Assembly: GCA_000472185.1 (NCBI GenBank)
Contig: AVDB01000009.1
Coordinates: forward strand, 1-64,000
Origin: Rhodobacteraceae bacterium HIMB11
Lineage (GTDB): Bacteria > Pseudomonadota > Alphaproteobacteria > Rhodobacterales > Rhodobacteraceae
DNA length: 64,000 bases
Reading direction: 5' to 3'
Position 1 is the first letter of the stretch, and every line of letters begins with the position of its first letter. Shown here in pieces: positions 35,073 to 42,233 of this stretch. Under the pieces are notes generated by a model. The model was not told the DNA's origin. It searched no databases and saw nothing but the letters and a program-made list of their open reading frames with translations. Position numbers and translations under genes: made by a program.

Positions 35073-35255
35073 GGCAACGGGCTTTCATCTATCGCATGGC
35101 TTCAGATTATCGCGCTTAGCGATCAATTCAACTGTATTCGTCGTGATTGCTTTTTGAATATTGTGTGACTTGTCTTATCTGCGAATTGCGGCTTTAGTGC
35201 ACGCACCTGTCGCAGGGTGACTTGCGACAGCGGCGCATAAGCAGGAGACAAAGAT

Positions 35256-35648
35256 ATGAAATACATTATCGGCATGGCAATCGCATTGGGTATTTTTGCA
35301 TCCACCGCATGTGCACAAACGCGTTATTTTCTGTTTCCCAGCGAAGTATCCGAATTTGCATCGCAAAATGCGCGTGCCGTGAACCTATTTGGGATTGCAA
35401 CCGATGTTCAAACGACTGACGCCAGTGGTGTGCAGTTTTTGGTCTCGGACAAATCCGTAAGTATTCCTGTGATCTATCAGGGTCAATTGCCACAAGAGTT
35501 TGAAGACGGAAATCCCGCCATCGTATTGGGTGAATTTGACGGAACAGTGTTGTTTGCCAATGCAATTATTGTTCGGTTTTCAAGCAAATACCTGCCTGCA
35601 GCCGCCTTGAGTGAATTGCAATCCTACGGTGCCCAAATTTCTGACTAA
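35256..35648 (+). CDS. CcmE-like OB-fold periplasmic protein lacking the haem-binding histidine
   Basis: 130 aa. A cleavable Sec signal (about residues 1-20, ACA-Q) precedes YFLFPSEVSEF and SGVQFLVSDKSVSIPVIYQGQLPQEFEDG, which follows CcmE step by step (YxxPSE, vxFxvtD, VxYxGxLPxxFxxG), then FANAIIVRFSSKYLP. In haem chaperone CcmE the last motif is AxxVLAKHDxxYxP with the haem-attaching His; here Phe108 stands in that place, so covalent haem binding is not expected. CcmE also has an uncleaved N-terminal anchor, unlike this one. No other ccm genes are nearby. Confidence 0.6.
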   Translation: MKYIIGMAIALGIFASTACAQTRYFLFPSEVSEFASQNARAVNLFGIATDVQTTDASGVQFLVSDKSVSIPVIYQGQLPQEFEDGNPAIVLGEFDGTVLFANAIIVRFSSKYLPAAALSELQSYGAQISD

Positions 35649-35770
35649 GTCGGTAAATAAATGGCGTGTCACATCAAATGACACAAGTGTCCAAAAAATA
35701 TTACATCCTGAAGTGATCCTCTTGCGTCTCTCTTTCGTAAATGAGGTAAGAAGACGTAGATAAGGGGCAA

Positions 35771-36304
35771 ATGATGTTAAAATTCCTCAAGGTTTTGATG
35801 CCTGCGGTATTGGTTGCTGGATGCGGGCTAAAGCCGTCAATAGACGATGAAAAACTATCCAACCTTGATTTTTCGCTGGTTGATTTCTTTGTCGGTGAAA
35901 CCTTGGCACATGGCCAATTTCAGGATGTTTTGGGAAATGTCTCGCGTCGTTTCAATGTGACTATTAACGGATCTTGGGACGGCAATAATTTGGTTCTGGT
36001 TGAGGATTTTGTGTATTCTGATGGTGCAGAAGAACAGCGGATTTGGACCCTGACCAAAAATGGTGACAACGAATGGCAGGGCTATGCAGATGGCGTTGTT
36101 GGCGGCGCAGAAGGTGAAATTGATGGGGACATGTTTTATTGGGCCTACACCATCGACCTGCCGCTTCCCAGTGGGGAAATGCGCGTGTCGTTTAAGGATT
36201 ACATGTGGATGTTGTCCGAAACCCGTGTATTGAACAAAGCCTATATGTCAAAATGGGGCATCCCAGTGGGTGAAGTCACCATTATGTTTGAGAAGGTGAA
36301 ATAA
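35771..36304 (+). CDS. DUF3833 family lipoprotein
   Basis: 177 aa. Lipoprotein signal with lipobox VAGC (Cys18) puts it at the outer or inner membrane face. DUF3833 pattern: LVDFFVGETLAHGQFQDVLGNVSRRFNVTINGSWDGNNLVLVEDFVYSDGAEEQRIWTL, and YTIDLPLPSGEMRVSFKDYMWM in the second half. The family is uncharacterised, widespread in proteobacteria. Preceded by AGGGGC; monocistronic by spacing. Confidence 0.87.
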   Translation: MMLKFLKVLMPAVLVAGCGLKPSIDDEKLSNLDFSLVDFFVGETLAHGQFQDVLGNVSRRFNVTINGSWDGNNLVLVEDFVYSDGAEEQRIWTLTKNGDNEWQGYADGVVGGAEGEIDGDMFYWAYTIDLPLPSGEMRVSFKDYMWMLSETRVLNKAYMSKWGIPVGEVTIMFEKVK

Positions 36305-36321
36305 GGCCTGATTGGCCTAAA

Positions 36322-36519
36322 CTATTTGACGACCCTGATCTGTTTAGCAAATCTGACTTCTTCAATGCCATCCCGTGTGACGTGACCCAAATCATCAATC
36401 CAGCCCCGTTGGCGGCAAATATCATATTGCGTGAACCGATTGTTTGGATCAGCCCCAAATTTCACTGCATGATCCAGCAGAAATGCACGATATGAAAATT
36501 GAAGTCTGTCTTCACCCAT
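36322..36519 (-). CDS. Possible small protein of unknown function
   Basis: 65 aa from the ATG at 36519 (TTG at 36528 is an alternative). Composition is protein-like (YRAFLLDHAVKFGADPNN, then WIDDLGHVTRDGIEEVRFAK), without membrane segment. No strong ribosome binding site. Convergent with the DUF3833 gene. Not recognised; retained at low confidence. Confidence 0.38.
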   Translation of the reverse strand: MGEDRLQFSYRAFLLDHAVKFGADPNNRFTQYDICRQRGWIDDLGHVTRDGIEEVRFAKQIRVVK

Positions 36520-36598
36520 ACACGGCAATTAGCGTTACACGACCTCTTTTCAAATTACGTGGATTGGGTGGTTTTCGGCGGGCCTTGGCCCTAAATGC

Positions 36599-36700
36599 AA
36601 AAAAACCTCCGCAGAACGGAGGCCTTTTGCGTCAGGTTCGCACCGATGGGAGGAGGTGATGCGAACTTTCGAAAGCGATGCAGGGAGGTTCATCGCTGTT
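36599..36700 (-). ncRNA. Predicted trans-acting small RNA of the CcsR/cuckoo type (CCUCCC-loop sRNA), copy 1
   Basis: On the minus strand a roughly 100-nt transcript starting near AACAGC (36700) would fold into three elements. Stem-loop 1: AGCGATG/CATCGCT (36691-36697 with 36674-36680) with ACCTCCC in the loop. Stem-loop 2: GTTCGCA/TGCGAAC (36660-36666 with 36636-36642) with CCTCCTCCC in the loop. Then an intrinsic terminator CCTCCG-TTCTG-CGGAGG followed by seven Ts (36622-36599). A TATATT box is present at 36712-36707. In Rhodobacter the CcsR family carries this loop motif, is stress-induced and acts through anti-Shine-Dalgarno-like loops. No reading frame explains these repeats. Confidence 0.78.
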
Positions 36701-36804
36701 AGGTAAAATATAGCAGTCGATTATGACAAAAAACACTGATAAGTTCTCATGCCCGCTATGCAAAAATGACATAGCTATGCCCCGAACGCATGACTGCTGT
36801 TTAC

Positions 36805-37587
36805 TTACCCCAATCGACCATAGAATGTTTGTCGCGCCGTTTCTGACAGGGCAATGTTGGGTTCTGAGTTATAGGCCAATACCACCAAAATGCGTTGGGT
36901 ATCGCCGACAATTGGCGTCACACGATGCATAGAATTACGTCCCCGAAACAGAACAAGTGTGCCAGGATCGATGTGTAATTTTTCGACAGGGGAACGCCCC
37001 TCAACCACAGCGGATACGTCATCGTAATTCATGTCGCCCGCGTCTGCGTCACGCAAATCTTTGACGTATTCAAAATCGCCACCCGCCTTTGGGCTCTGCA
37101 AGAGAAGCGTGATTGCGAATTCCGAATTGTCAAAATGCCAATTCAATTCTTGTCCATCATTGGCATAATGCACATTCACGGACGACAGGGGGTCGGCATA
37201 TGGATAGAGTGCATCTTCGCCAACAATCGCGGCAATGAAGGATTGGAACGCAGCAGAGTTGTAAATCGTCATCAAGGGGGAGTGTTCAGGAACCTGATCC
37301 GTACAGATGCAGCCTTTGGATGTGCTCAGCTGACGATTGAAAATGTGATTCTGGGGCAGATCGTTGTTTGGTTTGGTCAAATAGACGTTGTGCTTTGCAA
37401 TTGTATAATAGGCGCCATAATGGGCATCATCGGCCTCAGCGATCAATTGTGTCAGGGTTTCAGGCCGCAAAAAACCATCAAGCTGTAGGACCCCTTTGGT
37501 GTCCAATTGAGTCTTGCAAGCATCACGATACTCCGCAGAGTTAATCGCATGGGCATCCATATCAATATAGCGATTTACGTCGGACAT
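36805..37587 (-). CDS. 2-oxoglutarate/Fe(II)-dependent oxygenase
   Basis: 260 aa. The metal-binding HxD is at H151-D153 (NWHFDNSEF), the distal His at H221 (FRGRNSMHRVTPI) and the 2OG-binding Arg at R232 (TQRILVVLAYN). The double-stranded beta-helix core spans about residues 130-245. It resembles the ArpA-like group of oxygenases; because Asp (not Gly) is in the metal triad, hydroxylation rather than halogenation is expected. Substrate unknown. It is transcribed leftward toward small RNA copy 1 and away from copy 2, which lie on both sides. DNA starts at the ATG with AAGGAAAC upstream. Confidence 0.85.
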   Translation of the reverse strand: MSDVNRYIDMDAHAINSAEYRDACKTQLDTKGVLQLDGFLRPETLTQLIAEADDAHYGAYYTIAKHNVYLTKPNNDLPQNHIFNRQLSTSKGCICTDQVPEHSPLMTIYNSAAFQSFIAAIVGEDALYPYADPLSSVNVHYANDGQELNWHFDNSEFAITLLLQSPKAGGDFEYVKDLRDADAGDMNYDDVSAVVEGRSPVEKLHIDPGTLVLFRGRNSMHRVTPIVGDTQRILVVLAYNSEPNIALSETARQTFYGRLG

Positions 37588-37766
37588 GTTTCCTTCACCT
37601 TATCAGACATATCACCCCTACATTAAATCCAATGTCATGAAAGTGAATGCCTATTTGCGACGGCAATCGGGAAAGGCGACTCAACAAAGTTAATCGAAAA
37701 TTTTAGAAATTGGATTGACAGATGCCCGAAATTGATCACTATGCCGCTATCCGGTTTCGGACGATT

Positions 37767-37814
37767 AAGGCGGCTCTTGTGGATTTTGGGAGGAATTCAT
37801 GATCGAGCCGCCTT
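37767..37814 (+). other. Long hairpin with GGGAGGA loop upstream of small RNA copy 2
   Basis: Perfect 10-bp inverted repeat AAGGCGGCTC (37767-37776) / GAGCCGCCTT (37805-37814), loop of 28 nt containing GGGAGGAATTC and an ATG. A shorter repeat CCGAAA/TTTCGG precedes it (37726-37760). TTGACA at 37715-37720 with a 17-nt spacer to ACTATG could be a sigma-70 promoter giving a transcript that starts near 37750. The loop is complementary to the CCUCCC loops of the nearby small RNAs. Confidence 0.5.
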
Positions 37815-37900
37815 CATCTTTTCTAGCTATGCAATATTGATATGGCAGGTATGCAAATACAATTCTGGTAAAAATGCTGCACTGCAGCTATTTTGATTTC

Positions 37901-37996
37901 AACAGCAGCAACCTCCCAGCTGCTTCGCGTGGTCAAAATACCTCCCTGTTTATGACGCACGCTCAGAGAAGCCTCCGGAATTGCGGGGGCTTTTTT
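37901..37996 (+). ncRNA. Predicted trans-acting small RNA of the CcsR/cuckoo type, copy 2
   Basis: Rightward element of about 96 nt with the same order as copy 1: AACAGC at the predicted 5' end; stem-loop 1 AGCAGC/GCTGCT (37904-37909 with 37919-37924) with AACCTCCCA as loop; stem-loop 2 GCGTGGTC/GACGCACGC with one bulged base (37927-37934 with 37954-37962) with ACCTCCCTG in the loop; intrinsic terminator GCCTCCG...CGGGGGC (37971-37990) followed by six Ts. TATTTT at 37889-37894 could be the -10 box. The two copies share architecture but hardly any stem sequence, as expected for a conserved RNA structure. Confidence 0.75.
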
Positions 37997-38022
37997 GTTG
38001 CTTATCCCTATGAATAGAAGAG

Positions 38023-38125
38023 TGACGGGCGAATGCGATCTTTGAATACAACGGCTCATCGCCCGTCAGAGAACACATTCAAGACAGAAGTTTCGTAGCC
38101 AACAAAAAGGAGCCTTGTGTTCTCT
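38023..38125 (+). other. Two consecutive long inverted repeats, possible structured RNA
   Basis: TGACGGGCGA (38023-38032) pairs perfectly with TCGCCCGTCA (38059-38068), and AGAGAACACA (38068-38077) pairs perfectly with TGTGTTCTCT (38116-38125). The arms sit end to end, so one transcript could form two adjacent hairpins with loops of 26 and 38 nt; the second loop contains AAAAAGGAG. They follow the terminator of small RNA copy 2 and precede the secreted protein gene at 38310. No gene is supported in 37997-38309. No known riboswitch or RNA family is recognised. Confidence 0.45.
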
Positions 38126-38309
38126 GGCCGCTAACCGTGGCGACCTTTGCATCTATTTTTAGCGATGAACCTGTAACAGATACGGGCGGCGCCGAAAATC
38201 GGATCACTTACAAATTTGTGTATCGACGAATATTTCCAAAATGTCCTGATCTTTTCGTGTTGGCAGAACTGCTGCGCGTTTAAAAATGAATTTTTGATTA
38301 GGAATTTTT

Positions 38310-38783
38310 ATGAACAATTTGTTTCCCGCACCGATGCTGTTTACGCTGTTGGTGTTTCCCCAAAGTCTCTCAGCACAATCTGCAACCCACTGTCCAATGA
38401 CAGCGGATGATTCAAATTGTGTCCGTGTTGTTGCCTGCATCGGGGATGAGGGTGTTTGGTTTAACGGGCGTGCCTTTGGGCGGGGTGAAGGGACATTTAG
38501 CGGAACAACATCAACGGGTCTGATGTGTGAAGGAACCTGGATGTCGCGCAATGCATTCGGGTTAGGACAGGCTGATGGCATGTGTGAATATGGGCGCAAG
38601 GGACGTGTATTTTATACCTATCAAGATGAGTACACAGGTACAGCGGTGGGGCAGGGCGCGATGCATTCTGGGGAAAAGATCAAAATTTGGTCGGGCACAA
38701 ATGTGCTGGAATATTTGCGCGGGGACACAGGCGAAGGTATTGCCTATCTCCCCTGTGATGGGGGCTCCATCTTGATGGGCTGA
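38310..38783 (+). CDS. Uncharacterised secreted protein
   Basis: 157 aa with a Sec signal peptide of about 22 residues (LFTLLVFPQSLSA-Q). The mature part is Gly-rich and holds six Cys (HCPM, NCVR, ACIG, MCEG, MCEY, PCDG), compatible with several disulfides, and short alternating strands such as GVWFNGRAFGRGEGTFSG, loosely like MORN-type repeats. Not recognised as a named family. AGGAATTTTT precedes the ATG. It is convergent with tupA. Confidence 0.68.
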   Translation: MNNLFPAPMLFTLLVFPQSLSAQSATHCPMTADDSNCVRVVACIGDEGVWFNGRAFGRGEGTFSGTTSTGLMCEGTWMSRNAFGLGQADGMCEYGRKGRVFYTYQDEYTGTAVGQGAMHSGEKIKIWSGTNVLEYLRGDTGEGIAYLPCDGGSILMG

Positions 38784-38849
38784 ACACCCATCCTGCATTC
38801 ATGCTACCCTAAAGTGCGCGACATTCGCCCTGGCCCCGTTCTTCTTGCC

Positions 38850-39647
38850 TCACTTGGCGTTGAATGTGAACAGGGTTTGATTGTCGATGGTATAGGCGTT
38901 GATGATCTCTGCTGCGCGTTGTGATGTCAGCCATGTTTCCAATTTGACCGCTAAATCATGTTTTACGTGGGCGTGGCGTTGGGGATTAACAGGTAAATAG
39001 GCGTATTGATTGAACAGGACAGGATCGCCAGAAAACTGGATGCCCAGACCAGTTTTGTTTTTGAAATTCAACCAACTTGCGCGATCAGACAGGATATAAG
39101 CCCCCATGCCCGCTGCCGTATTCAGGGATGCGCCCATGCCTGCTCCCACCGCGCGATACCAGGAACCCAAATCCGCATCCTTGATCCCTGCAAAGGACCA
39201 AAGCGAACGTTCCTTTTTGTGGGTTCCACTGTCGTCGCCACGACTTACAAACAGAGATTGAGAGGTTGCAATCGCGCGAAGGGCCTCAGCGGCGGAGTTT
39301 GCATCACGGATGTTCGCGGGATCATCCGCGGGGCCAATTATGACAAAATCGTTATACATAATCTCACGACGGTGCGTACCATATCCTGCGGCGACAAATG
39401 CCTCTTCCGCTTTTTTGGAGTGTACCAAAATCGCATCTACATCGCCTGCCTCTCCCAATCGGATGGCTTGACCGGTTCCCACGATCAAAAGTTGCACTTC
39501 AAGCCCCAGATCCGATTGGATTGCGGGCAACAATTTTTCGCTAAGTCCCGAATTATTAAAAGATGTCGTTACAGCCATCCGCATCATTTCGGCATTGGAA
39601 TGTGTGGCAAATAAAACTGTGATCAGGATAAGAAGGATACGGATCAT
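38850..39647 (-). CDS. tupA: Tungstate ABC transporter, substrate-binding protein TupA
   Basis: 265 aa, periplasmic after a signal peptide (about residues 1-19, SNA-E). Diagnostic TupA start RMAVTTSFNNSGLSEKLLPAI (TTS-F/T-x-x-SG), then VDAILVHSKKAEEAFVAAGYG, YNDFVIIGPADDPANI, FVSRGDDSGTHKKE and YILSDRASWL. These are the family landmarks for oxyanion binding. It overlaps tupC by 4 bp (ATGA). The operon reads DUF6505-tupB-tupC-tupA; it sits beside the formate dehydrogenase genes, whose enzyme probably uses tungsten. Confidence 0.92.
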   Translation of the reverse strand: MIRILLILITVLFATHSNAEMMRMAVTTSFNNSGLSEKLLPAIQSDLGLEVQLLIVGTGQAIRLGEAGDVDAILVHSKKAEEAFVAAGYGTHRREIMYNDFVIIGPADDPANIRDANSAAEALRAIATSQSLFVSRGDDSGTHKKERSLWSFAGIKDADLGSWYRAVGAGMGASLNTAAGMGAYILSDRASWLNFKNKTGLGIQFSGDPVLFNQYAYLPVNPQRHAHVKHDLAVKLETWLTSQRAAEIINAYTIDNQTLFTFNAK

Positions 39648-40348
39648 AATACGATATCTCCTGAGATAAATTTTTGGGCAGCTTGTGTGGGCGGCGTGTC
39701 AAAGAATGCATTGGCCGCGCTATGGGCATCGATTTGACCATCTTTTATAAACAGAACACTGCTTGCCATGCGGCGGGCCTGACCGATGTTATGCGTTGAC
39801 ATGATGATCGTGGAGCCAGTGGATTGTGCCTCATTCAGCAGGGCTTCAATCTCGACGGTCGCTGCCCCATCAAGTGAGGCTGTGGGTTCATCCAAGAACA
39901 GCAGTTTAGGGGATGTGATCAATGCACGCGCAAGGGCGATTTTCTGTTTTTCGCCACCCGATAAAAACGTGGCAGGGCGGTCCATATGGGCGCTAAGCCC
40001 GATCTTTGCTGCCCAGGTTCGGGCAAGTTCCATTGCGATTTGTTTATCCTGACCGTTGATCATTAACGGATAGGCCAGATTTTCCAAAACACTGCGCCGC
40101 AACATTATGGGCGATTGAAACACAAAGCTTTGTTGTTCTTGTGCTGTTTTTGCAGGTGTCGCAAATGTCACCTGTCCATTTGACAGTCGGATGATGCCAT
40201 GCAGCGCCTTAAGCAGGGTTGTTTTGCCTGCCCCATTTGGTCCCATCAAAACGGTTATCCCGCCTTCATTGATGGTAAGGTTGATCGGACCAATAATATG
40301 TTTTTGCCGAACTTTCACCGACAGGTCGCATGCAGTCATGGGAAACAT
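39644..40348 (-). CDS. tupC: Tungstate ABC transporter, ATP-binding protein TupC
   Basis: 234 aa from the ATG at 40348 that shares its A with the tupB stop (TGATG). Walker A MGPNGAGKTTLLKAL, ABC signature LSGGEKQKIALARAL, Walker B KLLFLDEPTASLD and the switch His in IIMSTHNIGQARRM are all intact. Translational coupling with tupB and 4-bp overlap with tupA fix it as the energy subunit of this importer. Confidence 0.93.
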   Translation of the reverse strand: MFPMTACDLSVKVRQKHIIGPINLTINEGGITVLMGPNGAGKTTLLKALHGIIRLSNGQVTFATPAKTAQEQQSFVFQSPIMLRRSVLENLAYPLMINGQDKQIAMELARTWAAKIGLSAHMDRPATFLSGGEKQKIALARALITSPKLLFLDEPTASLDGAATVEIEALLNEAQSTGSTIIMSTHNIGQARRMASSVLFIKDGQIDAHSAANAFFDTPPTQAAQKFISGDIVL

Positions 40349-41052
40349 CACCAACGCCCCTCTCGTTCTGTTCGCCCAAGCCAGTGAGTTGTAAAATTCA
40401 CGGCCAAGGCCAAGGTGATCAGCACAAACCCCAAGGCCAGCGCCAATGCAAAATCCCCCTTGGACGTTTCCAGCGATATCGCGGTGGTCAAGACGCGGGT
40501 TGCATGATCAATATTTCCCCCAACAATCATGATTGCGCCAACTTCGCCAATCGCGCGACCAAATCCCGCAAGCGAGGCTGTCATCAACGCGCGCCGTCCA
40601 TCCCACAACAATGTTTTGATGCGCTGCCATTTTGACGTGTTCATCGAAATCAACAGATCATGATATTCTGACCACAACTCGCGCAAGGATTGATGCGCAA
40701 TCGAGGTGATTAGGGGCGTGATAATGATCACCTGCGCAATCACCATCGCGTGGGTGGTAAAGAGTAATCCTAAAACACCAAAGGGACCAGAGCGGGACAG
40801 TAAAATATAAACAAGCAACCCCACTACGACAGGGGGCAACCCCATCAGCGCGTTTAGTGTTGAAATGATCAATCGGCGATATTTAAACCGCCGCACCGCT
40901 AAAATCGCCGCCAAAGGCAATGCAATCAGGCAGGAAACAAACAAGGCACTCAGCGTGACCCGCAAAGAGCGCAGCGAAATTTCCACCAAATCTGCATCGA
41001 GCGTGAGCGTCAGCCAAATGGCCTGCTGGATGCCGTTCCAAAGGTCATTCAT
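40348..41052 (-). CDS. tupB: Tungstate ABC transporter, permease TupB
   Basis: 234 aa from the ATG at 41052, which overlaps the stop of the DUF6505 gene (ATGAATGA). About five membrane helices; the cytoplasmic EAA-type loop is seen as GFGRAIGEVGAIMIVGGN (conserved A/G-RAxGExGA-GGN of molybdate/tungstate permeases). Preceding segment ISLRSLRVTLSALFVSCLIALPLAAILA is the first helix pair. Functions with TupA and TupC. Confidence 0.92.
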   Translation of the reverse strand: MNDLWNGIQQAIWLTLTLDADLVEISLRSLRVTLSALFVSCLIALPLAAILAVRRFKYRRLIISTLNALMGLPPVVVGLLVYILLSRSGPFGVLGLLFTTHAMVIAQVIIITPLITSIAHQSLRELWSEYHDLLISMNTSKWQRIKTLLWDGRRALMTASLAGFGRAIGEVGAIMIVGGNIDHATRVLTTAISLETSKGDFALALALGFVLITLALAVNFTTHWLGRTEREGRW

Positions 41053-41524
41053 CAAGCGATCCGTGAATGGCGAACTGACCCAAATCTGCCTCGGGTGTAT
41101 CAATCACGCGATAGGCTTCGTGCACGCCGCCGTCGGATAATTCGCGCGCAACCGTAAGCAAGGTGTTGGGATCGTGATCATCACATAATTCTTGCATCTG
41201 ACGAATTTCCTCGGATGCAACGGGTCGGGCGGCATCGATATTCGGGGCGCCGTAGTATGTTACAAAATGTTCGGCCAAGATGTCGGTTAGGTGATTGATT
41301 TCACTTTCCTCGATTTGCGTCACCGCAACAAATGTCACGCGGCCAAAGGTTTCCAATCCCAACCAACCGTTGGAAAACGCTTGGCGTGCTTTTCCGGTCA
41401 GGTCTCCTTCGCCCCAGTTTGAAAATTCAAAACCGCCCGAAATACACCATTCGCCCGTGCGCGCAGAATTAGCATAAACACGAGTGTCGCTTTCATCAAA
41501 ATGAATCGCTCGGGCCAATTTCAT
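41045..41524 (-). CDS. DUF6505 family protein (formate dehydrogenase locus)
   Basis: 159 aa, cytoplasmic, no membrane segment. I recognise it as a DUF6505-type protein from its recurrent place next to biotin/lipoate-ligase-like, Mrp and formate dehydrogenase genes in Rhodobacterales and from the start LARAIHFDESDTRVYANSARTGEWCISGGFEF. No catalytic motif is evident; an acidic C-terminal half (EEIRQMQELCDDHDPNTL) is notable. It lies 4 bp after the ligase-like gene and overlaps tupB by 8 bp. Confidence 0.62.
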   Translation of the reverse strand: MKLARAIHFDESDTRVYANSARTGEWCISGGFEFSNWGEGDLTGKARQAFSNGWLGLETFGRVTFVAVTQIEESEINHLTDILAEHFVTYYGAPNIDAARPVASEEIRQMQELCDDHDPNTLLTVARELSDGGVHEAYRVIDTPEADLGQFAIHGSLDE

Positions 41525-41528
41525 GATC

Positions 41529-42233
41529 TTAGTCCTTTAGTAACTTTGTTAGAGGGATCAATGTTGTTTCATCACCTGTGCGCAACAGTAGGCCGAAATT
41601 TTCATCAACCCCAAGGAATGTGCCAATCTGTCCGTTGATGTTGATGTCCTCGCCCATACCATGCACCAAACCGCGCCATTCATCATGCACGGGTTTCACC
41701 CCTTCGCCGTCCCAGCGTGTGATCCAATTTAGGGTGTGACGTGCCCATGCTTCGATCAGGTTTGCGGCATCAACCTCGGCGCATCCTTCGGCATAAAGCG
41801 CGGTTTCATCAGGGGTTTCCCCCATTTCTTCATGTGCGGGCCACAATGGAAGATCCAGTCCAATACACAACCAATCGGGTTGTTGATCTGCATTGGTCGT
41901 ACTGGTCGCGATTTGGAACCCACCGCATTTTGCGCCGTTGACACGTATTCGGCCGTTCCATTCCAGATGCACGGCCACCTCGGGCGGGGCAAGTGCGCCA
42001 AGCGCATTTTGAAACCCAATGCCTGCCACTGGCAACATCGCCATCGCCTGTGTCAGCGCCACATCGGGCGCCAAGACCAATGTCGCGCGTGCGCGATCTG
42101 CTTCTAAATTATAGACGATTAACCCTGCATCCACCCCCAATGTGGCCTGCGCAATGGCCGTATCAAAGGGATCGCTGTCGCGTCCTTCGACAGCCATGCC
42201 TGTCATCAATGGGGGAAAGATCAGGTCTTGCAT
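41529..42233 (-). CDS. Biotin/lipoate A/B protein ligase-like protein
   Basis: 234 aa. Resembles the BirA/LplA catalytic fold with a C-terminal SH3-like domain: LEWNGRIRVNGAKCGGFQIAT has the core K-G strand found in biotin ligases (xxNGxKxxG), and INGQIGTFLGVDENFGLLLRTGDETTLIPLTKLL matches the BirA C-terminal domain. The GRGRxG motif of true biotin ligases is not visible, so it may have lost or changed acylation activity. Its ATG overlaps the mrp stop by one base. The conserved link with formate dehydrogenase genes suggests an enzyme-maturation role, which is inference. Confidence 0.7.
   Translation of the reverse strand: MQDLIFPPLMTGMAVEGRDSDPFDTAIAQATLGVDAGLIVYNLEADRARATLVLAPDVALTQAMAMLPVAGIGFQNALGALAPPEVAVHLEWNGRIRVNGAKCGGFQIATSTTNADQQPDWLCIGLDLPLWPAHEEMGETPDETALYAEGCAEVDAANLIEAWARHTLNWITRWDGEGVKPVHDEWRGLVHGMGEDININGQIGTFLGVDENFGLLLRTGDETTLIPLTKLLKD

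Noticed and set aside
35666-35684. GTGTCA/TGACAC hairpin after the CcmE-like gene as terminator
   Set aside because: Six base pairs, A/T-rich loop and no T-run; too weak to call.
36723-36932. Rightward 69-codon frame with CxxC-like start between small RNA copy 1 and the oxygenase
   Set aside because: It runs over the oxygenase 3' end on the opposite strand and has no ribosome binding site.
38115-38162. 15-codon leader peptide frame starting TTG after AAAAAGGAGCC
   Set aside because: The spacer to the ribosome binding site is only about 2 nt, and it overlaps the right arm of an inverted repeat; no downstream regulated gene fits.
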